A stretch of 64,000 bases of DNA from Comamonas serinivorans (GTDB lineage Bacteria; Pseudomonadota; Gammaproteobacteria; Burkholderiales; Burkholderiaceae_C), in contig NZ_CP021455.1 of NCBI RefSeq assembly GCF_002158865.1, positions 2,728,001 through 2,792,000 of the forward strand, given 5' to 3'. A model generated the notes under the pieces. It was not told the DNA's origin, did no database searches, and saw nothing but the letters and a program-made list of their open reading frames with translations. Shown piece by piece: positions 44,164-54,400 of this stretch (the stretch's first letter is position 1; every line of letters starts with the position of its first letter). The position numbers and the translations under genes are program-made.

Positions 44164-45321
44164 TCAGGGCGAACCCGACGCGGCGGCCAGGGCGGCCAGC
44201 GAGTCGTCGATGCGCGGCGTGCCCCACTGCAGCACCTCGTCGCGCAGCTGTTCAATGGTGGCCAGCGAGGCCTGGGTCTGGCGCGCGCCAGGGTCGAAAT
44301 AGCGCCGCAGCAACTCGGCCACGGCCGTCAGGTCGCCGCGCACCGCCTCGGGCTGGCGCGCCAGCATGCCCATGCGGGCACCCTGCAGGCGCTGCTTCAG
44401 CGCCGCACGCAGGTTGTCGGTCTGCTCGGGCGTCAGCAAGGCGGCTTCGGGCGACTCGATGACGCTGACGCGCACCAGCGAGCGGATCTGCTGCCAGAAC
44501 CGGGCCAGCCCCTGACTCAGCCAGCTGTCGGCGGTGACGGCGTCCTCGGCACCCGAAGCTTGGCCGGCCGACTGGCGGGCGTCGTGGAGGGTGGGCAGGT
44601 GGTCGATGCGGCGCGTCATCTCATCGAGCCGCGCCAGCACCACGGCCGTGTCGGTGGTGGGCATGGCCTTGATGCGGGCGATGTCGCCGGTCAGGGCGCG
44701 CTGGATGCGGGCGGCGTTGGGCACGGTCGAGGCCGCCACGCGGCGCTGCGCCGACTGCAGCGCGGCCAGCAGCGGCGAGGCGCTGCCGGTGAGCTGGGTC
44801 TGTTCCTGCGCCATGCGCAGGCTGGCCTCCAGGTCGGCCACCAGGCTGTCGTCGGCCGAACGCGAGGCCGCGTGCAGCAGCGCATCGATCTGGGCGCGCT
44901 GGGTGGCGAGTTCGCTCACCCGCCCCTCCAGCTGCGACACGCGCGTGCCGGCTTCGGCCGCCTGTTCCTGAGCCTGCCGGGCCAGGGTGCGGGCTTCGAC
45001 CGACTGGTTGCCGGCATCCAGGTTCTGGCGCGCCAGCTGTTCCTGCACGGTGGACAGGCGCTGCCAGAGCAACAGCGACGCCAGCAGCGATGCGCCGGCC
45101 AGCACCAGCGCCGACACGGTCCACAGCACCCAGATGTTGCGCCCAGGCGCTGCGGCAGTACCCGCCGCTGCCGATGGTGTGATCAACGCGGCATCACCCT
45201 TACTCCCTGCCGACGAACCGTGTTCCGGTTCGTCGTGATCCAGCATGGTGATCTCCAGCGACGGGTCGGGCCGGGCACTGCTGGCGGGCAAACCGGACTC
45301 TGGCGATGCGGGGGCGCTCAT
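44164..45321 (-). CDS. hemX: HemX family protein
   Basis: A 385-aa HemX (uroporphyrinogen-III C-methyltransferase-named, but without the methyltransferase domain). A cytoplasmic Pro/Ser/Ala-rich N-terminus is followed by one transmembrane helix (IWVLWTVSALVLAGASLLASLLLW), a coiled coil (LSTVQEQLARQ through LEGRVSELATQRAQIDALL), and the conserved C-terminal domain (FWQQIRSLVRV; LTPEQTDNLRAALKQRLQGARMGMLARQ). Its ATG overlaps the hemD stop by 4 bp (ATGA), so translation is coupled. Its molecular function is unresolved in the literature. Confidence 0.92.
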   Translation of the reverse strand: MSAPASPESGLPASSARPDPSLEITMLDHDEPEHGSSAGSKGDAALITPSAAAGTAAAPGRNIWVLWTVSALVLAGASLLASLLLWQRLSTVQEQLARQNLDAGNQSVEARTLARQAQEQAAEAGTRVSQLEGRVSELATQRAQIDALLHAASRSADDSLVADLEASLRMAQEQTQLTGSASPLLAALQSAQRRVAASTVPNAARIQRALTGDIARIKAMPTTDTAVVLARLDEMTRRIDHLPTLHDARQSAGQASGAEDAVTADSWLSQGLARFWQQIRSLVRVSVIESPEAALLTPEQTDNLRAALKQRLQGARMGMLARQPEAVRGDLTAVAELLRRYFDPGARQTQASLATIEQLRDEVLQWGTPRIDDSLAALAAASGSP

Positions 45322-46211
45322 GCCAGGGATTCTATCGACGCGACCACCTCGGCCAGTACCGGTCGGCACACGTGAACACTGGCAAACCCCAAAGCCTGAG
45401 CCGCCTGCGCCACGCGCGCATGGGTGCACAGTGCCTGGTCGCACGACCAGTCGTGCCGCCAGGCCTGCTCCGCACCCGCCGACTGCTTGAACACTTCGGC
45501 CAACAGGTTGGCCACCGCATGCGAGCTGCTGAACAGCCAGCCCTGCCGCCCCGGGGGCAAGGCGCGCAGCCGCGCCGGCAGGTCGCCGGGCCGGCCGCGC
45601 TGGTAGGCCGCCACGTCACCCACCACGCCGCCCAGGTTGTGCACCTGCTGAAGCAGCCAGTTGCGGCCGACGATCTGCCCGCCCTCGTCGGCCCCGCGAA
45701 TCAGCAGCAGGCGAAACGGCTGGCCCGCGCGCGACGGCACCACCTGCCCGGCCACCTGGGCCCACAGCGATTCGGATTCGAACTGGCGGGCGTGCGCGGC
45801 GGGGCGATCGACGGCCTCGGGCGCCAGCCCCGCGTCCAGCAGCGCCTGCGCCGTGCCCGGACCCGGCGCCCAGGCGCGCGCAGTGGTGCCGAACGCGCGC
45901 GCGAGGTCTGGCGCGGCCGCGAGCAGGCCGCGCACGGCGTTGGCGCTGACGAACATCACCGCCTGCCACTGTCCGGCCCGCAGCTCGTCCGCACGCGCAC
46001 GCAGCGCCTGGGGATCGGGCGCTGCGGCAATGCTCAGCAAGGGCAACGCACGCGCCGCGATGCCCTGCGCTTGCAAGCGCGCGACCCAGTCGTCGGCCTC
46101 GGGCTGGGGACGCGTGACCCACCAGGTTCGGGCCCCGGCTTGGCCCGCAGCCGGCGCCGGAGAGTTCTGCCGGGCGGCAAGCCGGACGGCATCGGCAGGC
46201 GTGCCGCCCAT
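45318..46211 (-). CDS. hemD: Uroporphyrinogen-III synthase
   Basis: A 297-aa enzyme that cyclises hydroxymethylbilane with ring D inversion. The HemD family is poorly conserved, but the N-terminal WVTRPQPEADDWVARLQAQG, FVSANAVRGLL and LFSSSHAVANLLAEVF match its two-lobed pattern. An N-terminal extension of about 28 residues precedes the domain. The start codon shares one base with the hemC stop (TGATG), and the stop overlaps hemX by 4 bp, a tightly coupled operon. Confidence 0.92.
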   Translation of the reverse strand: MGGTPADAVRLAARQNSPAPAAGQAGARTWWVTRPQPEADDWVARLQAQGIAARALPLLSIAAAPDPQALRARADELRAGQWQAVMFVSANAVRGLLAAAPDLARAFGTTARAWAPGPGTAQALLDAGLAPEAVDRPAAHARQFESESLWAQVAGQVVPSRAGQPFRLLLIRGADEGGQIVGRNWLLQQVHNLGGVVGDVAAYQRGRPGDLPARLRALPPGRQGWLFSSSHAVANLLAEVFKQSAGAEQAWRHDWSCDQALCTHARVAQAAQALGFASVHVCRPVLAEVVASIESLA

Positions 46212-47194
46212 CAGTGGGCCCCTGCCGCGCGCAGATCGGCGGCGACGCGCTCACCGAGCGCCGCCGCCGCCGCGAGCAGCGGTGCCAGCTCGGCCTGACC
46301 ACCGGGCTGCAGGGTCTGCAGGCCGCTGAAGGTGCCCTCTGTGCGGGCCTCTACCAGCACGGGTGCGCCCTCGGGGTCGCCCCAGGCTGCATCGACCCGC
46401 AGCTGCTCGCCCGGCAGGCCGGCCGCATCGGGCAGCCAGCGCGCATGCGCAGCCAGCGGCATCGAGCAGCTGCCGCCCATGGCCCGGCTGACGGCGCGCT
46501 CAGCCGCCACCGCCACCCAGGTGCGCACATCGGCAAGGGGCCAGAGCTGGGCCTGCAGCTCGGTGCGCGCGCGCATCACCTCGATGCCGAGCGCGCCCTG
46601 GCCGGCGGCGGGCAGCATGTCGTCCACGGCGAACTCGAAACGGATGCGCGCCTGCAGCCCCAGGCGCTTGAGCCCGGCCGCCGCCAGCACGATGCCGTGG
46701 TACTGCCCGTCGTCCAGCTTGCGCAAGCGCGTGTCGAGGTTGCCGCGCAGGGGTTCGATGCGGATGTCGGTGCGCCCCAGGCGGGCGAACTGGGCCCGCA
46801 GGCCCACGGTGCGCCGCAGGCTGGAGGTGCCGACCACCGCGTCCGCCGGCAACGAGGCCAGGTCAGCATGGTGTGGCGACACCCAGGCATCGCGCGGGTC
46901 TTCGCGCGCCATCACGCAGGCCAGGTCAAAGCCCTCGGGCAGCTCCATGGGCACGTCCTTGAGGGAGTGCACGGCCAGGTCGGCCTGGCCCTGCGCCAGG
47001 GCGGCTTCCAGCTCTTTGACGAACAGGCCTTTACCGCCCACCTTGGACAGCGTGCGGTCCAAAATCTGGTCGCCCGTGGTGGTCATGCCCAGCAAGGCCA
47101 CCGCATGCCCGCACTGCTGCAGCCGGGCCTGAACGTGCTGGGCTTGCCACAGCGCCAGGCGGCTTTCTCGGGTGGCAATGGTCAAGGTGGTCAA
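46211..47194 (-). CDS. hemC: Porphobilinogen deaminase (hydroxymethylbilane synthase)
   Basis: A 327-aa enzyme linking four porphobilinogens. N-terminal TLTIATRESRLALWQA, LSKVGGKGLFVKELE, VHSLKDVPMELP, GTSSLRR and the dipyrromethane-anchoring cysteine in GGSCSMP near residue 242 are all present. Start: a TTG at 47194 with GGAG 8 bp upstream gives the normal length; the longer frame to 47260 adds an unconserved 22-residue leader. First gene of hemC-D-X-Y, after algR, as in Pseudomonas. Confidence 0.94.
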   Translation of the reverse strand: MTTLTIATRESRLALWQAQHVQARLQQCGHAVALLGMTTTGDQILDRTLSKVGGKGLFVKELEAALAQGQADLAVHSLKDVPMELPEGFDLACVMAREDPRDAWVSPHHADLASLPADAVVGTSSLRRTVGLRAQFARLGRTDIRIEPLRGNLDTRLRKLDDGQYHGIVLAAAGLKRLGLQARIRFEFAVDDMLPAAGQGALGIEVMRARTELQAQLWPLADVRTWVAVAAERAVSRAMGGSCSMPLAAHARWLPDAAGLPGEQLRVDAAWGDPEGAPVLVEARTEGTFSGLQTLQPGGQAELAPLLAAAAALGERVAADLRAAGAH

Positions 47195-47297
47195 GGTGCA
47201 GGCTCCGTCGCTCAAACAGGGCCGGTATGGTAGCGCGGCCTGTCCGCCGAGCCAGGTCACGCCGGGGTGACGCTGGCGTGTCGATCACGCCGATGGG

Positions 47298-47352
47298 GTG
47301 CAGTATCCATCGCTTCCCGATCATCTTCAAACGGTCCTGGGACCATACCACC
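47298..47352. repeat. GCAGTATG hairpin repeat, copy 12 (degenerate)
   Basis: The left arm GTGCAGTAT is good; the right arm is CCATACCAC. The inner arms CCCGAT and ACGG are only partly complementary. It lies between hemC and algR, so it is upstream of the heme operon. Confidence 0.6.
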
Positions 47353-47456
47353 CATCTACATAAGCGGACTGGTTTTCGGGATCGCTGAGCCCGCTGGATC
47401 GGCCGGGCGTAGCGGCAGACGACCGATGCGATTGCCGTGCCGGACGCGGGCCCGGT

Positions 47457-48200
47457 TCAAGGCTGACTCAAGGCGTGCCGCACCTGCGTGAGCTGGCGGC
47501 GCGAGACCGGCATCAGCTCGTCGATGCCCGCGATGCGCAGCATCCAGGCTTCGCCCTGGCTGCTGTCGATGGCCCGCTCCAGCGCCTGCATGGCCCGACG
47601 CGCCACCAACACGCTGCGGTGGGTGCGCACGAAGCGCGGGCCCCAGCGCTGCTCCAGGTCGCTCAGCGACCCATCGGCCAGGTAGCTTTGCGTCAGCGTG
47701 CGCACCGTGAGGTACTTCAGCTCGGAGCGGATGTAGAGGATCTCGCTGGCCTGCAGGCGCAGCACCCGGTTGCGCTCCTGAATCATCAGCACGTCCGGGT
47801 CATCGCCCGGCAACGCGCCCCGCCCCGAGGGATGCTGGGCCGCTGCTTTCTGCAGCGCCTTCTGCAGCCGCTCCAGGCGCACGGGCTTGGTCAGGTAGTC
47901 GGCCGCATCGAGGTCAAAGGCCGCCGCCGCGTGTTCGGCATGGGCGGTGACGAACACGATGGCCGGCGGATGGGGGAAGGTGCGCAGGGCGTGGGCCAGC
48001 GCCACGCCGCTGAGGCCCGGCATGTGGATGTCGAGCAAGGCCACGTCGTAATGCCCGGTGCGCATCAGCGCCAGCGCGTGGGCGCTTTCGGCCGCCTCGC
48101 CTGTGACTTCGGCCGCCGGCTGGGTGCAGTCGGCGAGCAGGGTTTTCATGCGGGCGCGAGCCAGGGGCTCGTCATCCACCAGCAGGACCTTGAGCGTCAT
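47457..48200 (-). CDS. algR: LytTR response regulator, AlgR orthologue by context
   Basis: A 247-aa response regulator. The receiver is at about 4-120 (VLLVDDEPLARARMKTLL, phosphoacceptor Asp in VALLDIHMPG, Lys in LTKPVRLERL), followed by a LytTR DNA-binding domain (ILYIRSELKYLTVRT; RFVRTHRSVLVARRAM). The start at 48200 overlaps the kinase stop by 4 bp. Gene order argH, sensor, this regulator, hemC and hemD is that of Pseudomonas argH-algZ-algR-hemC-hemD, where AlgR controls type IV pili and other traits. The orthology call is from synteny and domain layout. Confidence 0.9.
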   Translation of the reverse strand: MTLKVLLVDDEPLARARMKTLLADCTQPAAEVTGEAAESAHALALMRTGHYDVALLDIHMPGLSGVALAHALRTFPHPPAIVFVTAHAEHAAAAFDLDAADYLTKPVRLERLQKALQKAAAQHPSGRGALPGDDPDVLMIQERNRVLRLQASEILYIRSELKYLTVRTLTQSYLADGSLSDLEQRWGPRFVRTHRSVLVARRAMQALERAIDSSQGEAWMLRIAGIDELMPVSRRQLTQVRHALSQP

Positions 48201-49348
48201 GGGGTCTCCTCCTTGTGTTTGTCTGGCCGGGGCTGCACCCGGGTCACCGGCCATTGCGTGGATCCGCCTTCGAGCGGGATGCGGATGCGCACCTCGTACA
48301 CCCCGGTGGCCACCAGGCCCGCTCGAAAACTGCTTTGTACATCGTGCAGCAGGGCCAGCCGTTCGCGCACGTTCGCCAGGGCCAGGCCGTTGCCGGGCTG
48401 ACCGGCGCCGCCGGGCAGCGAATTGCGCACCTTGATGACCACGGTGTCGCCCCGGCGCTGGGTGCTGACCCACACCTGCGCGCCCGACACGCTGGGCTCG
48501 ACGCCATGGCGGATGGTGTTCTCCACCAGCGGCTGCAGCACCAGCGGCGGCAGCCTGGCCTCGCCGGCCGACTCGTCGACGTGCCAGTGCAGCCGCAGCC
48601 GGTCGCCAAACCGCACCTGTTCGATCTCGAGGTAGCGCTGCGCCAGGTCCAGCTCCGCCGCCAGGGTGGTCGTTTCGCGCGCCTCACCCAGCACGTGGCG
48701 GAACAGCTCGGCCAGGTCTTCGAGCACGCGTTCGGCCTGACGCGGGGACTCGCGGATCAGCGCGATGGCCGAGTTCAGCGTGTTGAACAGGAAGTGCGGG
48801 CGGATGCGCGATTGCAACTCGGCCAGCCGCGCGCGGGCCGCCGCCGGCTCGCGGCCGCGTGCACGCAGCTGCAGGTCGGACATCAGCACGGCCGCCGCCA
48901 TGGCCCCGCTGCAGGCCCCAGCCACCCCGCGCACCTCGGCCAGCAGGCCCAGGTGGTAGAGGCCCAGCACGGCGAACAGGCCGGCCAGCATGCCCAGCGC
49001 CGCGCCGCAGGCGTACTGCAGCCAGGTCGGCAACCGGGCCAGGCCCTGCTTGAGCGCACAGGCCAGCACCAGCCACAGCAGGCACCCTGGCAGCACACCG
49101 GCGGTCCACAGCGACACCTGGGTGACCCAGGTCCAGGGTTCGTCGGTCACGAACATGGCCGCCACGGCCACCACCAGCTCCACGGCCAGCACCACGCGCA
49201 GCACGACCCCGGCATGGCAGGCATCGAACAGCAGCACGCTGGAGGACACGCCCACGCTGTCCGCCGCCCCCGAGGCGCGTGCGGCATCGCGCACCGGCTT
49301 GGCCGGTGTCCGCGAGGTCAACAGTCGTCCATTCTCAAATCTGGCCAT
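48197..49348 (-). CDS. fimS: Sensor histidine kinase, FimS/AlgZ type
   Basis: A 383-aa LytS-family sensor. Several N-terminal transmembrane segments (VVLRVVLAVELVVAVAAMFV; VSLWTAGVLPGCLLWLVLACAL; LGMLAGLFAVLGLYHLGLL) are followed by the His_kinase domain with the phosphoacceptor in RIRPHFLFNTLNSAIALIRE and the N-box PLVENTIRHGVEP. The G-box is GNGLALANVRERL. The start is the ATG at 49348 (MARFENGRLL). It partners the LytTR regulator (4-bp overlap) and is divergent from argH. Pseudomonas FimS/AlgZ occupies the same syntenic place. Confidence 0.88.
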   Translation of the reverse strand: MARFENGRLLTSRTPAKPVRDAARASGAADSVGVSSSVLLFDACHAGVVLRVVLAVELVVAVAAMFVTDEPWTWVTQVSLWTAGVLPGCLLWLVLACALKQGLARLPTWLQYACGAALGMLAGLFAVLGLYHLGLLAEVRGVAGACSGAMAAAVLMSDLQLRARGREPAAARARLAELQSRIRPHFLFNTLNSAIALIRESPRQAERVLEDLAELFRHVLGEARETTTLAAELDLAQRYLEIEQVRFGDRLRLHWHVDESAGEARLPPLVLQPLVENTIRHGVEPSVSGAQVWVSTQRRGDTVVIKVRNSLPGGAGQPGNGLALANVRERLALLHDVQSSFRAGLVATGVYEVRIRIPLEGGSTQWPVTRVQPRPDKHKEETP

Positions 49349-49377
49349 GCGCAAAAAAGTCGCCGGGTGGCGCCCGA

Positions 49378-49383
49378 TAAAAT
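49378..49383 (+). promoter_or_regulatory. Putative -10 element of argH
   Basis: TAAAAT, within GATAAAATTT, lies about 120 bp before the argH ATG in the gap divergent from fimS. The -35 is not clear, so this is only a candidate. Confidence 0.35.
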
Positions 49384-49504
49384 TTCGCCTTCCAGCCTGC
49401 ACGCGCAGGCCTCTCACCAACCGGTCGAAGCTGCCGAATTATTGGCCAGTCACAGCCGGTTGGAGAGCCCCTTGCCCCCACACCAGCCCGACTGGGCCCC
49501 CGAA

Positions 49505-50941
49505 ATGTCCACAAATCAACTCGACAAAAAGTCCGAAGGCTGGTCCGCCTTGTTTTCCGAGCCCATGAGCGAGCTCGTGCAGCGCTACACGGCCAGCGTG
49601 TTCTTCGACAAGCGCCTGTGGCGCGCCGACATCGCCGGCAGCCTGGCCCACGCCGACATGCTGGCCGCCCAGGGCATCATCGGCGCGAGCGATCTCGCGG
49701 CCATCCAGCGCGGCATGGCCCAGATCACGCAGGAGATCGAAGGCGGTCAGTTCGACTGGAAACTGGCCCTGGAAGACGTGCACCTCAACATCGAGGCCCG
49801 CCTGACCCAGCTGGTCGGCGACGCGGGCAAGCGCCTGCACACGGGACGCAGCCGCAACGACCAGGTGGCCACCGACATCCGCCTGTGGCTGCGCGACGAG
49901 ATCGACGCCATTCGCGGCCTGCTGCGCGAGCTGCAAGCCGCCCTGGTCGACGTGGCCTCGCGCCACGTGAACGTCATCCTGCCGGGCTTCACCCACCTGC
50001 AGGTCGCCCAGCCCGTGAGCTTTGCGCACCACCTGCTGGCCTACGTCGAGATGTTTGCCCGCGATGAAGCGCGCCTGGGCGACGTGCGCAGCCGCGTCAA
50101 CCTGCTGCCGCTGGGCTCGGCCGCGCTGGCCGGCACCACCTACCCCCTGGACCGCGAGCGCGTGGCGCGCACGCTGGGCATGGATGGCGTGTGCCAGAAC
50201 AGCCTGGACGCCGTCAGCGACCGCGACTTCGCAATCGAGTTCACGGCGGCGGCCAGCCTGGTCATGGTGCACGTGTCGCGCCTGTCGGAAGAGCTGATCC
50301 TGTGGATGAGCCAGAACTTCGCGTTCATCAAGATCGCCGACCGCTTCACCACCGGCTCGTCCATCATGCCGCAGAAGAAGAACCCCGACGTGCCCGAGCT
50401 GGCACGCGGCAAGACCGGGCGCGTGGTTGGCCACCTGATGGGCTTGATCACCTTGATGAAGGGCCAGCCCCTGGCCTACAACAAGGACAACCAAGAAGAC
50501 AAGGAGCCCCTGTTCGACACCGTGGACACGCTCAAGGACACGCTGCGCATCTTTGCCGAGATGATCGGCGGACAGGCCCAGGCGGACGGCAGCAAGGCCG
50601 GCGGCATCACCGTCAATGCCGACGCCATGCGCGCGGCCGCGCTCAAGGGCTTTGCCACCGCCACCGACCTGGCCGACTACCTGGTCAAGAAAGGCCTGCC
50701 CTTCCGCGATGCGCACGAAACCGTGGCCGAAGCGGTGAAGGCCGCCAGCGACCGGGGCTGCGACCTGACCGACCTGCCGCTGGAGACCCTGCAGCGGTTC
50801 AACGCCTCGATCGAGGCCGACGTCTACGAGGTGTTGACGCTGGAAGGCAGCCTGCAGGCGCGCAACACGCTGGGCGGCACCGCGCCTGCCCAGGTGCAGC
50901 AGCAGATTGCCCGCCATCAAGCCCGCTTGAGCGGCGCGTGA
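49505..50941 (+). CDS. argH: Argininosuccinate lyase
   Basis: A 478-aa lyase that splits argininosuccinate to arginine and fumarate. The N-terminal FSEPMSELVQRYTASVFFDKRLW, the THLQVAQPVSF stretch with the catalytic His, HTGRSRNDQVATDIRLWLRDEI and the superfamily signature GSSIMPQKKNPDVPEL (about 285-300) are all present. The ATG at 49505 gives normal length. It is divergent from fimS, matching Pseudomonas synteny. No other arg gene is nearby. Confidence 0.97.
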   Translation: MSTNQLDKKSEGWSALFSEPMSELVQRYTASVFFDKRLWRADIAGSLAHADMLAAQGIIGASDLAAIQRGMAQITQEIEGGQFDWKLALEDVHLNIEARLTQLVGDAGKRLHTGRSRNDQVATDIRLWLRDEIDAIRGLLRELQAALVDVASRHVNVILPGFTHLQVAQPVSFAHHLLAYVEMFARDEARLGDVRSRVNLLPLGSAALAGTTYPLDRERVARTLGMDGVCQNSLDAVSDRDFAIEFTAAASLVMVHVSRLSEELILWMSQNFAFIKIADRFTTGSSIMPQKKNPDVPELARGKTGRVVGHLMGLITLMKGQPLAYNKDNQEDKEPLFDTVDTLKDTLRIFAEMIGGQAQADGSKAGGITVNADAMRAAALKGFATATDLADYLVKKGLPFRDAHETVAEAVKAASDRGCDLTDLPLETLQRFNASIEADVYEVLTLEGSLQARNTLGGTAPAQVQQQIARHQARLSGA

Positions 50942-51172
50942 CCGCACGCAGCGTGCTGGCGCACGGGCCCGTTCAGGTGTGGCCGGGCGCCAGCAGCAGG
51001 CGCTCGCTTGGTGACCGGCACACGCGTCGCCCGCAGCGCAGGGTAGAAAACTCGGGCATGGTCTGGTCTCCGGCGCACGCGATGCAACCCCTGTGACAGG
51101 TCTGTGCCCAATCGCCGACCTGGAGCAGGTGGCATCTGTGTGAATGCCTGCGGATGCGCTGTATTGAAACAA

Positions 51173-51222
51173 GAGTATCTCGTGCATTCCATTCATTGGA
51201 TATCGCAAATCGACTGATACTC
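51173..51222. repeat. GCAGTATG hairpin repeat, copy 13 (degenerate)
   Basis: Outer arms GAGTATC (51173-51179) and GATACTC (51216-51222) pair perfectly over 7 bp. The interior is decayed, with GATATC in the middle. It lies between convergent argH and the pilL(chpA) gene. Confidence 0.6.
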
Positions 51223-51373
51223 CCATACCTTAAGGCCCAACATCCGAGACCTCAAAGCTGTGGTTCGCGCGTGACCGAGACACCGCGTCACCAGGGCCCG
51301 TGGCGAGCGGGTGCCGCCGCTCGAACAGCTCATCCCTCGCGTTGCGACGGTGCCTGCAACAACGCCTCATCGA

Positions 51374-51411
51374 GATGCACAAAAGCCACCCCAAGGTGGC
51401 TTTTGTGCATC
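51374..51411. terminator. Intrinsic terminator after the Pil-Chp operon
   Basis: GATGCACAAAAGCCACC (51374-51390) and its exact complement (51395-51411) form a 17-bp perfect stem with loop CCAA; the stem includes A- and T-runs. It lies 16 bp past the pilL(chpA) stop. Confidence 0.85.
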
Positions 51412-51426
51412 TGGGCCTCGACCGGG

Positions 51427-54400
51427 TCAGGCCAGCGAGCGCTCCTGCTCGGCCTTGGCGTAATCGCGCACCAGCGCGAGCAAGGTGTCTTCCGAGTACG
51501 GCTTGCCCAGGTAGTGGTTGGCGCCGAGCTCTGCGGCATGCTCGCGGTGCTTTTCGGCGATGCGCGAGGTGATCATGATCACCGGCAAGTCCTTGAGCGC
51601 CGCGTCGTTGCGGATGTTGCGCAGCAGGTCGAAGCCGTCCATCCGGGGCATCTCGATGTCCGACAGCACCACGGCAGGACGCTCGGTTCGCAGCTTGTCG
51701 AGCGCCTGCAGGCCGTCGTTGGCCAGCTCGACGCGGAAGCCTTCGCGCTGCAGAAACCGCTGCGTCACGCGGCGCACGGTGATCGAGTCGTCCACCACCA
51801 GCACCAGCGCGGGCTCGTCCTGGCCGCTCTTGGGCAGCAGGTGCAGCGGCGCATCCAGCGCCACGGTCATGGCCTTGGCCTTGGCGCCGTACACCGAGGC
51901 CAGGGCCACCGGGTTGTAGACCAGGGCGACGTCGCCCTCGGGCAACACCGTCATGGCCGCCAAGCCGGGCATGCGCGAGAGCTGAGAGCCGAGGTTCTTA
52001 ACCACCACTTCGTGGTTGCCGACCACCTCGTCCACATGCACAGCGATGCGCTGTGAAGCGGAACGGAAGATGACCAACGGCAGGCCTTTGTCGGCCTGGT
52101 CCAGGCTGCGCGGGCTGTCCTGCAGCAGCGCCCCGCCCCAGTAGAAATCGAGCTTGTCCTGGTTGTACACGTACTGGCCGGCCTGGTAGGCGGCCACCAG
52201 TTCATCCCGCGTGAGGTTGCGCACGATCTCGACCACGCTGGAGGGCACGCCCACCACGGTGTCGCCCACACGCACCATCACGACCTGGGTCATGGCGGTG
52301 GTCAGCGGCAGCACGAGCTTGAACGAACTGCCCTGGTCCGCGGCATACCGCGTCTCGATGCGGCCGCCCAGCGACTGCACCTCGTTGCGGACCACGTCCA
52401 TGCCCACGCCACGGCCAGCCAGCTCGGTCACGTGTTCAGCGGTCGAGAAGCCGGGGGCAAAAATCAACTGCCCCACCTCGACCGGCGTGAGCGGGTGATC
52501 GGCGGCAATCAGCCCGCGCGCCACGGCTTTCTCGCGGATGGCCGCGGCATTGAGGCCGGCGCCATCGTCGCGGATCTCGACTGCCACATCGTTCGCCGCC
52601 TGCGTGACGACGATGGTGATGGTGCCGGTCGCCTCCTTGCCCTTGCGCCGGCGCTCGTCCGGGCGCTCGATGCCGTGCACCACCGAGTTGCGCAGCAGGT
52701 GCTCAAACGCGGGCGTCATGCGCTCGAGCATGCTGCGGTCGATTTCGATCGTGCCGCCGGCAATGTCCAGCTTGACCTGTTTGCCGCTTTCCTTCGACGC
52801 CTGACGCACCACGCGGTACAGGCGCTCGGACAGGGTCTCGAACTCCATCATGCGCGTGCGCAGCAGGTTCTGCTGCAGCGAGCGCGTCATGCTGGCCTGG
52901 GCCGCCAAGTCGTCTTCCACCGTCTCGACCGAGCGCTGCAAGGTGCGCTGCAGCGTGGAAATGTCGTCCACCGATTCCGCCATGGAGCGCGTGATCTCCT
53001 GCACGCGCGTGAAGCGGTCGAACTCCAGCGGGTCGAAGTTCTGCGAGGTGTCCTTGGTCTGCTGCAGGCGCGATTGCATCTGCGTCTCGGTCTGCAGCTC
53101 CATGTCGCGCAACTGGCGACGCAGGCGGTCCAGGTTGCCGGTGATGTCCTTGACCGAGGTGCGCAGCTGGTGAAGCTTGTTCTCCATGCGCGTGCGCGAA
53201 ATCGTCACCTCGCCTGCTTCGTTGACCAGCCGGTCCAGCAGCTGCGAGCGCACCCGAACCGCCTGGTTGCTCTTCGCGCGATCGTTGCTCAGCACCAGGG
53301 GCGCGGGCTCAGCGATGTCGTTGAGGTCGACCGGCTCGCCAGCAGGCGTCTGGGCCTGGGGCGTTTCTGGGGTCTGGGCTTCAGCAGCCTCCTCTGCCGG
53401 CTGCGCGGTGTCGGCGTTCTCATCGTTCGGCCGAGCGCCCTGCGCGGCCCGGGCTTGCGATTTCTCGAACAGGGCCTCCAGGTTGTCCAGCTCACCGAGC
53501 ATGGACTCGATGCTGGCCTGGTCGTGCTCATCCTGTCCCAGGGCCTCGATGTCAGACTCCATGCGGTGCGCCAGCTCACCCAGGCGCATGGCGCCGGCCA
53601 GTCGTGCGCTGCCCTTCAGGGTGTGCAGCGCGCGCAGCACCTGGCCGCGCGGCGCGGGATCTTCCGGCTTGGCCACCCATTCGCGCAAGGCGCTGGCCAA
53701 GGCCGGGAACAGGTCGGTGGCCTCTTCTTCGAAGATGGGGAACAGGTCGGCGTCGAACGCGTCTTCGACGTCGAAGTCGTCTTCGGCCACCGAATCTTCC
53801 GACACCGTGACGGCTTGCGGGGTCTGCCCCAAACCCAGGCCGGTATCGGCCAACGCATGAATCCCGGGCACCAGGAGGCTGGGCGTTGCAACGCGCGGTT
53901 CAGGCGTCGACACCGCAGGCACGGCGCGAGGCTCGTCCGGCGTCACCGCCGGAGCCGGGACCGCGGGCGACTCGGTCAACACAGGGGCCTCGGCTGACGC
54001 GGCCACCGCAGCCACTTCAACCACATCGACGGGAGACACCGGCTCAGGGGTGACCTCGGCGGCGGCCTTCTGCGCCTCGTCTCCGTCAGACCCAGGGGCC
54101 ACGGCGGCGGGCGGTGTCACCGCCGGCACAATCGGGTCAGCCAGCGAGGCTGGACCTGTCTCGAGGGCGATGGCGTCGGCACGAACCACGGCCGGCGGCG
54201 GGTCCAGGGCCTCGACCGCTGCGAGCACGCCCGCATCCGGTGTCTTGAGGAAACCAGCGGCAAACTGGTGCAGCAGGTACGAGACCTGCTCGGACCCGCG
54301 CACCAGGGTCTGCATCTGCGATTTGCTGTGGTCGCCATGGGCCAGCAGCCGCTGCAGGGCATGTTCCATGGCACGCGCCAGGTGCGACAGGGCCTCGAAA

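Larger units (their letters stand above)
50942..51426. other. 485-bp convergent intergenic region
   Basis: Between argH and the pilL(chpA) gene. It contains hairpin repeat copy 13 (51173-51222) and a perfect intrinsic terminator (51374-51411). The remainder shows no credible gene. Confidence 0.5.
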
